From contig UQER01000021.1 of the NCBI GenBank assembly GCA_900540205.1, positions 1 through 47,917 of the forward strand: 47,917 nucleotides of DNA, in the 5' to 3' direction. The position numbers and the translations under genes were made by a program. Positions 16,039-25,100 of the stretch are shown here, in pieces. The notes beneath the pieces are model-generated. The model was not told the origin of the DNA. It was given only the letters and a program-made list of their open reading frames with translations, and did no database searches. Numbering within the stretch: the first letter of the stretch is position 1; the number at the start of each line of letters is the position of its first letter. This stretch comes from an uncultured Porphyromonadaceae bacterium. Lineage in GTDB: Bacteria > Bacteroidota > Bacteroidia > Bacteroidales > Muribaculaceae.

Positions 16039-17640
16039 TTAGAGTTTGGGACCAGCTGCAACGAGGGCCTTGCCGGCTTCGTTGTGCTCGAACTTCTTGA
16101 AGTTGTTGATGAACATTTCAGCAAGTTTGGTTGCCTTTACAGTCCATTCTTCGGGGTTGGTGTAGGTGTCGCGGGGATCAAGGATCTTGGGATCTACGCC
16201 GGGGAGCTCGGTGGGAACTGTGAAGTCGAAGATAGGAATCTGCTTGGTGGGAGCGGAAAGGATGGCGCCGTCGAGGATGGCGTCGATGATACCGCGGGTG
16301 TCACGGATGGAGATACGTTTGCCGGTACCGTTCCAGCCAGTGTTCACCAGATATGCCTTGGCACCGCTCTTTTCCATCTTCTTCACGAGTTCTTCTGCGT
16401 ACTTGGTGGGGTGCAGGCTCAGGAAGGCTGCGCCGAAGCAAGCCGAGAAGGTGGGGGTGGGCTCTGTGATGCCGCGCTCTGTGCCGGCCAGTTTCGAGGT
16501 GAAGCCGCTCAGGAAGTAGTATTTGGTCTGCTCGGGTGTCAGGATCGAAACAGGGGGGAGCACGCCGAATGCGTCAGCGCTCAGGAAGATAACGTTCTTG
16601 GCGGCGGGGCCGTGGCTACCCGGGGCGATCTTCTCGATGAAGTTGATGGGGTAGCTTACGCGGGTGTTCTCTGTAACGCTCTTGTCGGCGAAGTCGATTT
16701 TACCTTCTTTGTCGACGGTTACGTTCTCGAGGAGGGCGTTGCGACGGATGGCGTTGTAGATGTCGGGCTCGCTCTCTTTGTCGAGGTTGATAACCTTGGC
16801 GTAGCAGCCGCCTTCGTAGTTGAACACGCCGTTGTCGTCCCAGCCGTGTTCGTCGTCACCGATGAGCAGACGTTTGGGGTCGGTGGACAGGGTGGTCTTA
16901 CCTGTACCGCTGAGGCCGAAGAAGATGGCGGTGTTCTCGCCCTTCATGTCGGTGTTTGCGGAGCAGTGCATGGAGGCCATGCCGCGGAGGGGGAGGTAGT
17001 AGTTCATGATCGAGAACATACCTTTCTTCATCTCACCGCCGTACCATGTGTTGATGATCACCTGCATGCGCTGTGTGAGGTTGAAGGCAACGCAAGTCTC
17101 GCTGTTGATGCCGAGTTCTTTCCAGTTTTCAACTTTTGCCTTGGAGGCGTTGAGAACCACGAAGTCGGGGGTGAAGTTTTCAAGTTCTTCCTTGGTGGGG
17201 CGAACGAACATGTTGGTCACGAAGTGAGCCTGCCATGCCACTTCCATGATGAAGCGCACTGCCAGACGGGTGTCCTTGTTTGTGCCGCAGAATGCGTCGA
17301 CAACATAGAGGGGCTTGTCGCTGAGCTCTTTGTCGGCGATTTCCTTCAGTGCGTCCCAAGTCTTGGGCGAGATGGGCTTGTTGTCGTTCTTGTATTCGTC
17401 AGATGTCCACCAGATGGTATCTTTCGATACGCTGTCCTCTACGAAGAATTTGTCCTTGGGCGAACGGCCGGTGTAGATACCGGTCATCACGTTCACTGCA
17501 CCGAGTTCGGTTTCCTGACCTTTTTCGTAGCCTGTCAGGCCGGGTTTGGTCTCGTCGATAAACAGTTCGTCCCACGAGGGGTTGTGGTAGATCTTGGGAG
17601 TGCCCTTGATACCATACTGGGTTAAATCAATTGTGCTCAT
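16039..17640 (-). CDS. pckA: Phosphoenolpyruvate carboxykinase (ATP)
   Basis: A 533-residue ATP-dependent PEP carboxykinase (oxaloacetate + ATP to/from PEP + CO2 + ADP). In gut Bacteroidales it usually runs toward oxaloacetate in the succinate/propionate fermentation route (recalled knowledge). Visible signatures are the substrate Arg region GIYTGRSPKDKF (about 54-65), the kinase-1a P-loop GLSGTGKTT (242-250), and the metal site IGDDEHGW (about 260-267). Length is typical. It has its own promoter (17737-17767) and terminator (15962-15993), so it is a single-gene unit. Malate dehydrogenase, the next step of the same route, lies at 42832-43767. Confidence 0.97.
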   Translation of the reverse strand: MSTIDLTQYGIKGTPKIYHNPSWDELFIDETKPGLTGYEKGQETELGAVNVMTGIYTGRSPKDKFFVEDSVSKDTIWWTSDEYKNDNKPISPKTWDALKEIADKELSDKPLYVVDAFCGTNKDTRLAVRFIMEVAWQAHFVTNMFVRPTKEELENFTPDFVVLNASKAKVENWKELGINSETCVAFNLTQRMQVIINTWYGGEMKKGMFSIMNYYLPLRGMASMHCSANTDMKGENTAIFFGLSGTGKTTLSTDPKRLLIGDDEHGWDDNGVFNYEGGCYAKVINLDKESEPDIYNAIRRNALLENVTVDKEGKIDFADKSVTENTRVSYPINFIEKIAPGSHGPAAKNVIFLSADAFGVLPPVSILTPEQTKYYFLSGFTSKLAGTERGITEPTPTFSACFGAAFLSLHPTKYAEELVKKMEKSGAKAYLVNTGWNGTGKRISIRDTRGIIDAILDGAILSAPTKQIPIFDFTVPTELPGVDPKILDPRDTYTNPEEWTVKATKLAEMFINNFKKFEHNEAGKALVAAGPKL

Positions 17641-17736
17641 TTTTGTATAAATATCTTAAAATGAAGTTTTTGGTTTTCAGGTAATCGCTGCAGCGTCATT
17701 CGTCGCGGAGGGCGTAGGGCTGCTGTTTTCCGAGTG

Positions 17737-17767
17737 CAAAGTTAATCACTTTTTGTTTATTTGCCAA
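17737..17767 (-). promoter_or_regulatory. Promoter of pckA
   Basis: The minus strand carries TTG (17767-17765), 20 nt, then TAACTTTG (17744-17737). The predicted leader is about 90 nt. Confidence 0.7.
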
Positions 17768-17854
17768 CGCTGATTAAGGAAAAATTTCCGTAATAATTAA
17801 TTTTTTGAATATTTAAGATTACGGTGAATGCCGCTGTACGGAAACACTTAAACT

Positions 17855-17897
17855 ACAACGCCGCCGCAGCGAATACAGTTCACTGCGGCGACGTTGT
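17855..17897 (-). terminator. Terminator of pdxA
   Basis: ACAACG-C-CGCCGCAG (17855-17869) pairs with CTGCGGCG-A-CGTTGT (17883-17897), a 14-bp stem with one mismatch and a 13-nt loop. On the minus strand it is followed by AGTTTAAGTGTTT. It lies 17 nt after the pdxA stop. Confidence 0.8.
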
Positions 17898-17914
17898 GTA
17901 TGTATGATTTATGA

Positions 17915-19075
17915 TTATTTGTCGGAGGTCAGGTCGAGCACCACGTTGTCGCGCCCTTTTTCATGGTAGAGCTTGGGCAGTGGTGAGGCTGTCATCTCAT
18001 TGAATGCCTGACGGGAGCGGTAAATGTCGATGGCGGCGTAGAGTGCGGCGCGCATCGATTCCTCCGAGGCGCGGTTTTTCCCGGCTATGTCGTAGCCGGT
18101 GCCGTGGTCGGGCGATGTGCGCACAAAGGGGAGGCCGGCGGTGAAGTTCACTCCGGAGTCCATGGCGAGTGTTTTGAATGGTGCCAGGCCCTGGTCGTGA
18201 TACATGGCCAGTACGCCGTCGAATTTGGTGTACAGTCCGTTGCCGAAAAATCCGTCGGCGGCATAGGGGCCGAACGCATGTATTTTCATCTGGCGGGCTT
18301 TCTCTATGGCCGGTGCGATAATCTCTTTTTCCTCTTTCCCAAGCAGCCCCTCCTCGCCGGCATGCGGGTTGAGGGCGAGCACGGCGATGCGCGGTTTCAC
18401 CACGGCGAAGTCGGTGGTGAGCGATTTGTTGAACAGCGCCAGTTTCTCCACAATGTTCTCAGTGGTGATGGCCTCGGGCACTTTGGCTATTGGGAGATGG
18501 GTGGTGACCAGCGCTACGCGAATGTTCTCGTTGAAGAGAATCATCAGCGGCTGCGAGCCGTCGGCGGCCGATGCTGCCAGATATTCGGTGTGTCCGGGGA
18601 AGCGGAAGGTGTCGCTCTGTATTGTACTCTTGTTGATCGGAGCGGTCAGCAGCACGTCGATATGTCCGTTCTTGAGGTCCTCGACGGCGCGCTCGAGCGC
18701 GATGAAGGCTGCTTCGCCGGCCTCCTTCGAGGCTTCGCCGGGGGTGATGTGCGCCTCCTGGCCTATAACGTTTATGATGTTGACCGCGTCGGCGGAGGCA
18801 TCTGCGGCTGAATTTATCTGCACCGGCTGCCAGGGCCCGGCGAGTTCCAGACTTTTGCGGTAGAAGGCTGCAATCTTGGCACTGCCGTAGATTATGGGGG
18901 TGCACAGTTCGAGAATGCGCGCGTCGTCAAGCATTTTGAGTATCACTTCGTAGCCCACGCCGTTGAAATCACCGTGGGTGATGCCCACGCGGAGGCGGTC
19001 GGTGCTGTCGGGAGCTTCGGCCTGTTGCTGTCGGCGGCTTTCTTCCTGTGCCGCGCTGTTATTATTGTTTTTCAT
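17915..19075 (-). CDS. pdxA: 4-hydroxythreonine-4-phosphate dehydrogenase
   Basis: A 386-residue PdxA, which oxidises 4-phosphohydroxy-L-threonine in the DXP-dependent pyridoxal-phosphate pathway. Family motifs are visible: LRVGITHGDFNGVGYEVILK near the N-terminus, LTAPINKSTIQ, FPGHTEYLA, LNPHAGEEGLLG, MYHDQGLAPFKTLA and TSPDHGTGYDIAGK. These cover the metal-binding His residues and the substrate site. A polar N-terminal tail of about 25 residues rich in Asn and Gln precedes the domain and looks like an extension. It follows mscS by 102 nt, in which a 12-bp inverted repeat sits. The PLP made may serve the racemase half of MurF-Alr. Confidence 0.96.
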   Translation of the reverse strand: MKNNNNSAAQEESRRQQQAEAPDSTDRLRVGITHGDFNGVGYEVILKMLDDARILELCTPIIYGSAKIAAFYRKSLELAGPWQPVQINSAADASADAVNIINVIGQEAHITPGEASKEAGEAAFIALERAVEDLKNGHIDVLLTAPINKSTIQSDTFRFPGHTEYLAASAADGSQPLMILFNENIRVALVTTHLPIAKVPEAITTENIVEKLALFNKSLTTDFAVVKPRIAVLALNPHAGEEGLLGKEEKEIIAPAIEKARQMKIHAFGPYAADGFFGNGLYTKFDGVLAMYHDQGLAPFKTLAMDSGVNFTAGLPFVRTSPDHGTGYDIAGKNRASEESMRAALYAAIDIYRSRQAFNEMTASPLPKLYHEKGRDNVVLDLTSDK

Positions 19076-19096
19076 CAGATGTGTCGTTGTGTTATG

Positions 19097-19144
19097 AAAT
19101 TTGGGGTGAAATCAGGCCGGATGACCTAATTGCACCCCAAATTT
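19097..19144 (-). promoter_or_regulatory. 12-bp inverted repeat in the pdxA leader
   Basis: AAATTTGGGGTG (19097-19108) and CACCCCAAATTT (19133-19144) are perfect inverted copies separated by 24 nt. On the minus strand the upstream arm contains TAAATTTG (19145-19138), a -7 match. This may be a pdxA promoter with an operator or leader hairpin, or a terminator of mscS; the sequence does not decide. Confidence 0.5.
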
Positions 19145-19177
19145 AGGAAAAAATTTCGGAAAAGCTACAGACGACGC

Positions 19178-20656
19178 TTACGAAGCCCGGGCGGCAGGTG
19201 GTACTGACACAGGTGCGCCGTTGCGGCCGTTGCCGGCAGAAATGTCCGTTGCGTTGCTGTCTGTGCTGATTTCAAAGCGGTTGCGGTCGGGAGTGTTGTA
19301 GACTGTCAGACCGAAGTCGGGCGCGGCGGCATGCAGGTGTTCGATGATTTCCGCTTTCACGGCCTCGAACTGCGCCCATCCGGTCATGTTGGAGTAGCAG
19401 TTGATGTTCAGAGCCACACCGTAGCTTTCGGGGGGATCCATGGATATGAGCATGTCCTGGGTCTGCGAATTGATGCGCGGATGGTTCATGAGGTAGCAGC
19501 AGGCATAGGCGCGGAACAGGCCGAGGTTGGTGTCTATGGTGCCGTTCACGCCGTGCGAGTTGTTGTATTCCTGGGTGAATACGGCTTTGCTGCCTGCCAT
19601 CTCCTTGGCTTTCTGCTGCTTTTCGATGAAGTCGGCCAGAAGGGGATATTTCCTGCTTGTTTCAGCAAGAAGTTCGGGCGTGGCCGGACGGATGCTCGAG
19701 TGGTCGATGAAGATGTTGTGGTCAATCATGCGCGCTCCTACGGCAAACATGTTGCGCCAGTTCTGGAAGGAGGTGGATACCAGCGTGTAGGGCGGCAGCA
19801 TTACCATGGTGTTGTCGAAGTTCTGCACTTTCACCACCGTCAGGGTCACATCCATCACTATGCCGTTGGCTATGGTGGAGGGGACGTTGATCCAGTCGCC
19901 CACGCGGAGCATGTCGTTCTGCGACAGCTGGATGCCGGCCACGAATCCCAGAATCGAATCCTTGAAAATCAGCATCAGCGCTGCGGCGAAAGCTCCCAGC
20001 CCGGCAAGCAGTGTCATCGGCGACCTGTTTATAAGCACTGAAATCGAGATAATTATGATGATTATCCAGAGAATGCCCTGACACACGTTGAGCACCCCTT
20101 TGAGGGGATGGTTCTGGGTGTTCTCGCGTTCGTCGAACCGTGTCCAGCAGTACACAAGGATGGAGTTCATGGCTATGGCGAACGTGATAAGGGTGTACAC
20201 TCCTGCCAGGCGCAGAATCCAGTCGAGTATGCGCAGGTTGGACGAGAATGCGAACGGAATCAGGGCCAGGAACACCAGCGGCGGTATGATGTTGGAGCAT
20301 GTGTGGAGCACGCGCTGCGACAGCAGCAGTTCGGCGGCGTGGCTATGACGCAGAGCCACGATTTTTCGGGCGGTGTAAAGCGCCGATTTACGTATGATCA
20401 CACCGATAAAAATGGCCATAACCAGCACTATGGCCGCATAAATCAGCTCCTCGATCAGGTCGTTGTGGTGGAATCCGACTGCATCAAGTCCCTGGCGGAT
20501 CATTTTCATAATCCACACGGCGAAACTGTGGCTCGGCACGAGCGAAGAGTGTGCTGCTTGCGCCACGGCCTCTCCGCTGTCTGAAATGGCGTCCGGTCGG
20601 GAGGCGTCTGATGCTGTAGCGGCCAGCACGAAAAAGTTTAAAAGAATCCCTGCCAT
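19178..20656 (-). CDS. MscS-family mechanosensitive channel
   Basis: A 492-residue inner-membrane channel of the MscS superfamily, which releases solutes on hypo-osmotic shock. Four or five membrane helices (about 70-230) lead to the pore-type helix LAGLGAFAAALMLIFKDSIL and the beta domain start QLSQNDMLRVGDWINVPS. A cytoplasmic alpha/beta part follows (about 290-450) and the C-terminal tail is low-complexity. The long N-terminus and linker resemble YbdG/YnaI-type members. The start is odd: ATG 20656 lies within a perfect 21-bp palindrome that also looks like a terminator stem. The encoded start MAGILLNFFVLAATA may be a signal-anchor or an artefact. A start near residue 50 (MKMIRQGLDA) is possible. 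Confidence 0.85.
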   Translation of the reverse strand: MAGILLNFFVLAATASDASRPDAISDSGEAVAQAAHSSLVPSHSFAVWIMKMIRQGLDAVGFHHNDLIEELIYAAIVLVMAIFIGVIIRKSALYTARKIVALRHSHAAELLLSQRVLHTCSNIIPPLVFLALIPFAFSSNLRILDWILRLAGVYTLITFAIAMNSILVYCWTRFDERENTQNHPLKGVLNVCQGILWIIIIIISISVLINRSPMTLLAGLGAFAAALMLIFKDSILGFVAGIQLSQNDMLRVGDWINVPSTIANGIVMDVTLTVVKVQNFDNTMVMLPPYTLVSTSFQNWRNMFAVGARMIDHNIFIDHSSIRPATPELLAETSRKYPLLADFIEKQQKAKEMAGSKAVFTQEYNNSHGVNGTIDTNLGLFRAYACCYLMNHPRINSQTQDMLISMDPPESYGVALNINCYSNMTGWAQFEAVKAEIIEHLHAAAPDFGLTVYNTPDRNRFEISTDSNATDISAGNGRNGAPVSVPPAARAS

Positions 20657-20694
20657 CGTTGAAACATGTTTATTGTTTCAACGATGGCAGGGAT
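20646..20694 (-). terminator. 21-bp perfect palindrome at the mscS start
   Basis: The arms 20646-20666 and 20674-20694 are exact inverse copies with a 7-nt loop, and the 3' arm on the minus strand contains the ATG of mscS (20656-20654). The minus strand continues TTCTTTTAAACTTTTT, a U-rich tail. It could end the secA operon transcript, or hide the mscS start codon. A second ATG in the loop begins a 9-codon frame that overlaps the mscS start. Confidence 0.75.
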
Positions 20695-20779
20695 GAAAAG
20701 TTCAAGGTCAGCGGTGGGGAAATGAGCGCTTTCCTGCGGAGAACCGGCTGCCCCTGTGGTGTGCTGTTCGGTGCTGGCC

Positions 20780-22045
20780 TTATTTCTTTAATGTGAAGTG
20801 ACGCGAGGCCAGACGGTAGTTGTCGCAGAAAAGTTCAACGGTGTAATCGCCGGGAGTCAGGGTGGTGTTCACGTCCCAGTAGACGGTGACGCCGCCTATC
20901 TCCTCGCCGGCATATTCAATCGATTTTCTTGCCGTGGCTGCCAGTGTGGCGCCTTCGAAAGTGAACGAACCGCCACCCGAAAGGAGGTCGCCTTCAGGGT
21001 TGGTGATGCGTACCCATATGGTTTTCTCGCCCACAGGGGTGGAATTGTTCTGCGGAATGGTAAAGGTGACCATGAGCTGACGGGCCTTGGTCACGTTCTT
21101 TTCGTTACGGCCCTTTTTGTTGAGGGCCACAAGGTTCACCCCGGTGACATTCAGTTTCTCTGCCAGTGTCATGCGCTCGTTGAGCACCTTGTTGTTGGCC
21201 TGCACGGTCTGAATGTTCTGCGACAGCTGCTGGTTCTGAGCCTTGACTTCCTGATTTTCGGTGCGCAGTTCCTGATTCTCCTGATTCAGGGCGTTGATCT
21301 GCTCAACATACTGACGCAGAATCCCCTTGAGGGTTCCGATTTCGTCCTGCAGTTTCTTGATCTGTGCGGCCGATTTGTTCTTCTCGTTCTTCAGTTCCTG
21401 AAGGAGTTTTTCCACCTGGGCGCGGGCCGCCGAATATTTCTGCACAATCGAGTCGTTGGCCAGCAGCGAGGTCTGGTTCTCATACTGGGCGAACTCGTTG
21501 TTTAGCGCGTCGTATTCGTTGGCCAGCTGAATCTGCTCGTTGGCCAGCTGCAGCTGTTCTATCTGCTGCTGTTGCTCGCGGGCTTCCTTGTTGTGGCTCA
21601 GAGTGAGCAGAACCACGGCTGCGATGGCAAGCACCAGCAGTGCGGCGAGAATGGTGACCCACATGGCAGTGCCCTTGGCCTTTTTACGGGCCGGAGTCGG
21701 GTCGGTCACCACGTATTCGCGCTCCGGGCGACGGTGGGCATGGCGCTCGGGCCGCGGTGGCTCGGGAGCCATCTGCGGTCGGGGTGGCATGGCCGGTTCC
21801 GGAGTGTAGGGACGACGTGGAGGTTCCACCGGACGTTCGTTCCGCACCGGAGGCTCGGGGCGGCTATTTTCATACTTGGGTTGCTCAGGGGCGGCGTCAG
21901 TTTTGGGCTGTGCGGTCGAAACCGTGGCCGGACCCTGTTCTGCCGCTTCCTGCCGCATCTCGGCTTTGCGTGCCATGGCAGCTGCACGCCGCAGGCGGTC
22001 GTTCAGTGTTTCCCCTCCGGGAAGTGGATTATTTTCGTTTGCCAT
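20780..22045 (-). CDS. Single-pass membrane protein with Pro-rich head and long coiled coil
   Basis: A 421-residue protein with no name I can give. Residues 1-125 are cytoplasmic-looking, rich in Pro, Glu and Arg, and of low complexity. One membrane helix (about 127-148, MWVTILAALLVLAIAAVVLL) is followed by about 150 residues of coiled coil rich in Gln, Asn, Leu and Glu (about 150-295). A C-terminal beta-sandwich-like domain (about 310-421) carries VNLVALNKKGRNEKNVTKAR, then FTIPQNNSTPVGEKTIWVRI. The predicted topology is N-in, with the coiled coil and beta domain in the periplasm. It is the last gene of the envelope operon, 56 nt after secA. A scaffold spanning the periplasm is inference only. 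Confidence 0.75.
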   Translation of the reverse strand: MANENNPLPGGETLNDRLRRAAAMARKAEMRQEAAEQGPATVSTAQPKTDAAPEQPKYENSRPEPPVRNERPVEPPRRPYTPEPAMPPRPQMAPEPPRPERHAHRRPEREYVVTDPTPARKKAKGTAMWVTILAALLVLAIAAVVLLTLSHNKEAREQQQQIEQLQLANEQIQLANEYDALNNEFAQYENQTSLLANDSIVQKYSAARAQVEKLLQELKNEKNKSAAQIKKLQDEIGTLKGILRQYVEQINALNQENQELRTENQEVKAQNQQLSQNIQTVQANNKVLNERMTLAEKLNVTGVNLVALNKKGRNEKNVTKARQLMVTFTIPQNNSTPVGEKTIWVRITNPEGDLLSGGGSFTFEGATLAATARKSIEYAGEEIGGVTVYWDVNTTLTPGDYTVELFCDNYRLASRHFTLKK

Positions 22046-22101
22046 AGTTCAAAATTTCAGAACGGAACATAAATCGGATGAAGAGAGAATGCTTGGGCGT
22101 A

Positions 22102-25100
22102 TCAGAGTCCGCGGCCGTGGCAATTCTTGAATTTCTTGCCTGAACCGCATGGGCAGGGATCGTTGCGCCCCACTTTTGGTGCGGCCTTGGCTGGCTGCAC
22201 TTTCCTGGGGCCTCCACCGGCGTTGGCCATGGCCTGACGGTTGGCGTCCTCGCCCGGCAGACCCTCTTTCGATGCAGTGTACTGCGAGTAGTCGTTGGGG
22301 CGCTCGGGCATTGCCTTGCGCACTTCGGGTGCGGGTGCCTGAGGTGCCGGTGCTGGTGCGCCCTGACCGCTGACGCTCACGTTCGACGGCATGGGCTGCG
22401 GCTGGGGACGCGGAATGTAGATCTGTCCGCGCATCAGGGCTGCCAGTGCCTTCTGGTTGAGGTTGTTGAGCATGGCCTCGAAGATGTGGAACGATTCCAC
22501 CTTATAGATTACCAGCGGGTCCTTCTGCTCGTAGGAGGCGTTCTGCACGCTCTGGCGCAGGTCGTCGAGTTCACGCAGGTGCTCTTTCCATAGTTCGTCG
22601 ATGGTGACGAGCAGGATGGCCTTGTGCCATTCCTTGACGATGGATTTGCATCCTGTGTTATATGCCTCGTTGATGTCGGCACGGAGATTGAACACACGTT
22701 TGCCGTCGGTCATGGGCACGAGAATGTTGCCTGTGGCGCCGCGGTTTTCCACCCATTCCTTGATTACCGGGGTGGCTATCTCTATGATGCGCTGCGAGCG
22801 GCGGTCGAGATTCTCGTTGGCTGCGGCATACAGGCGGTCAATTTTCTCCTCGCGGTTGAGCGATGCGAATTCCTTTTCGGTGAACGGCGGCTCGATGGTG
22901 AGCACGCGCATCAGTTCGAGCGACAGCTCCTCATAGTCGGTGGCCTGGTCGTAGTTGACAACAAGATTTTCGATCAGGTCGTAGATCATGTTGGCGATGT
23001 CGATACCGATGCGTTCGCCGAGCAGGGCGTGGTGGCGGCGGTTGTAGATGTAGGTACGCTGCTTGTTCATCACGTCGTCGTATTCAAGCAGACGTTTACG
23101 CACGCCGAAGTTGTTCTCCTCCACGCGCTTCTGGGCGTTCTCGATGGCGCGGGTCACCATCTTGCTCTCGATCATCTCGCCCTCTTTCAGGCCGAGTGTG
23201 TCGAGCATCTTCATAACGCGGTCGGTGGCGAACAGACGCATGAGCTGGTCCTCGAACGATACGTAGAACACCGACGAACCGGGGTCGCCCTGACGGCCTG
23301 AACGTCCGCGCAGCTGGCGGTCTACGCGGCGGCTTTCATGGCGCTCCGTACCGATGATGGCCAGACCGCCTGCCTCCTTCACTTCAGGTGTGAGCTTGAT
23401 GTCCGTACCACGGCCGGCCATGTTGGTGGCGATGGTCACGGTGCCTGCACGGCCTGCGAGTGCCACAACCTGGGCTTCCTTTTGGTGGAGCTTGGCGTTG
23501 AGCACCTGGCTTTCTATGTGGCGCATGTCGAGCATGCGTTTGAGCAGTTCGGAAATTTCCACCGAGGTGGTACCTACCAGCACGGGGCGTCCGGCCTCGC
23601 GCAGACGAACAATCTCCTCGATAACCGCCGCATATTTCTCCTTCTTGGTTTTGTAAACGCGGTCGTCCATGTCGATGCGTGCCACCGGGCGGTTGGTGGG
23701 GATGGTGACAACGTCGAGTTTGTAGATATCCCACAACTCGCCTGCCTCCGTTTCGGCCGTACCGGTCATACCGGCCAGCTTGTGGTACATGCGGAAGTAG
23801 TTCTGCAGGGTGATGGTGGCGAAGGTCTGTGTGGCCGCCTCCACTTTCACGCCCTCCTTGGCCTCGATGGCCTGGTGCAGTCCGTCGCTGTAGCGGCGTC
23901 CCTCCATGATACGGCCTGTCTGTTCGTCGACAATCTTGATTTTGTTGTCGTCTATCACATACTCATTGTCCTTCTCGAAGAGGGTGTAGGCCTTGAGCAG
24001 CTGTGTCACGGTGTGCACACGTTCCGATTTCACGGCATAATCAGCCATGGCCTCGTCCTTTTTCTGCTGACGTTCGGCAAGGTCGGTGATATGCTCGAGG
24101 TCGGAAAGTTTTGCCGCGATGTCGGGGAGCACAAAGAACTGAGGGTCCTGATTGCGGTCGGTGAGCACGTCGAAGCCCTTGTCGGTAAGTTCCACCGAAC
24201 GGTTCTTCTCGTCGATCACGAAGTAGAGCGGGTCGGTGACAACGGGCATCTCGCGCGAGTTGTCCTGAAGATAATATGCCTCGGTCTTGAGCAGGGCGTT
24301 CTTCATCCCCTCCTCGCTGAGGAACTTGATGAGGGGGCCATACTTGGGCAGACCCTTGAATGCGCGGAACAGCAGCAGTTCGCCTTCCTTGCGCACCTCC
24401 TTGTCCTCGCTTGCAATCTTCTGCTTGGCTTCGGCCAGAATCTGGGTGACCAGACGGCGCTGTGCCTGCACCACCTTCTCTACGTTGGGTTTGTACTCGT
24501 TGAACATCTGGTCGTCACCCTTGGGCACCGGACCGGAGATGATGAGCGGCGTGCGGGCATCGTCGATGAGCACCGAGTCAACCTCGTCGACAATGGCATA
24601 GTAATGTTTGCGCTGCACCATGTCCTGAGGCGACATGGCCATGTTGTCGCGCAGATAGTCGAAACCGAATTCGTTGTTTGTTCCGAATGTGATGTCGCAT
24701 TCGTATGCGCGGCGGCGCTGGGGGGTGTTGGGCTGGTGCTTGTCGATGCAGTCAACGGTGGAGCCGTGGAACATGTAGAGCGGACCCATCCATTCCGAGT
24801 CACGTTTCGACAGATAGTCGTTGACGGTGACCACATGCACGCCTTTGCGCGAAAGCGAACGGAGGAATACCGGGAGGGTGGCCACAAGGGTCTTGCCTTC
24901 ACCGGTTGCCATTTCGGCGATTTTACCCTGGTGGAGCACCACGCCGCCGATGAGCTGCACATCGTAGTGCACCATGTCCCATACTATCTCGTTGCCGCCG
25001 GCAAGCCAGCGGTTTTTCCAAAGAGCCTTGTCGCCTTCGATGGTCACGAACTCCTTACCCTGAGCGGCAAGTTCGCGGTCGAGGTCGGTGGCGGTCACTT

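Noticed and set aside
15919..17625. 568-codon plus-strand frame opposite pckA
   Set aside because: Antisense shadow of a strongly recognised gene; the protein is low-complexity with no domain signature.
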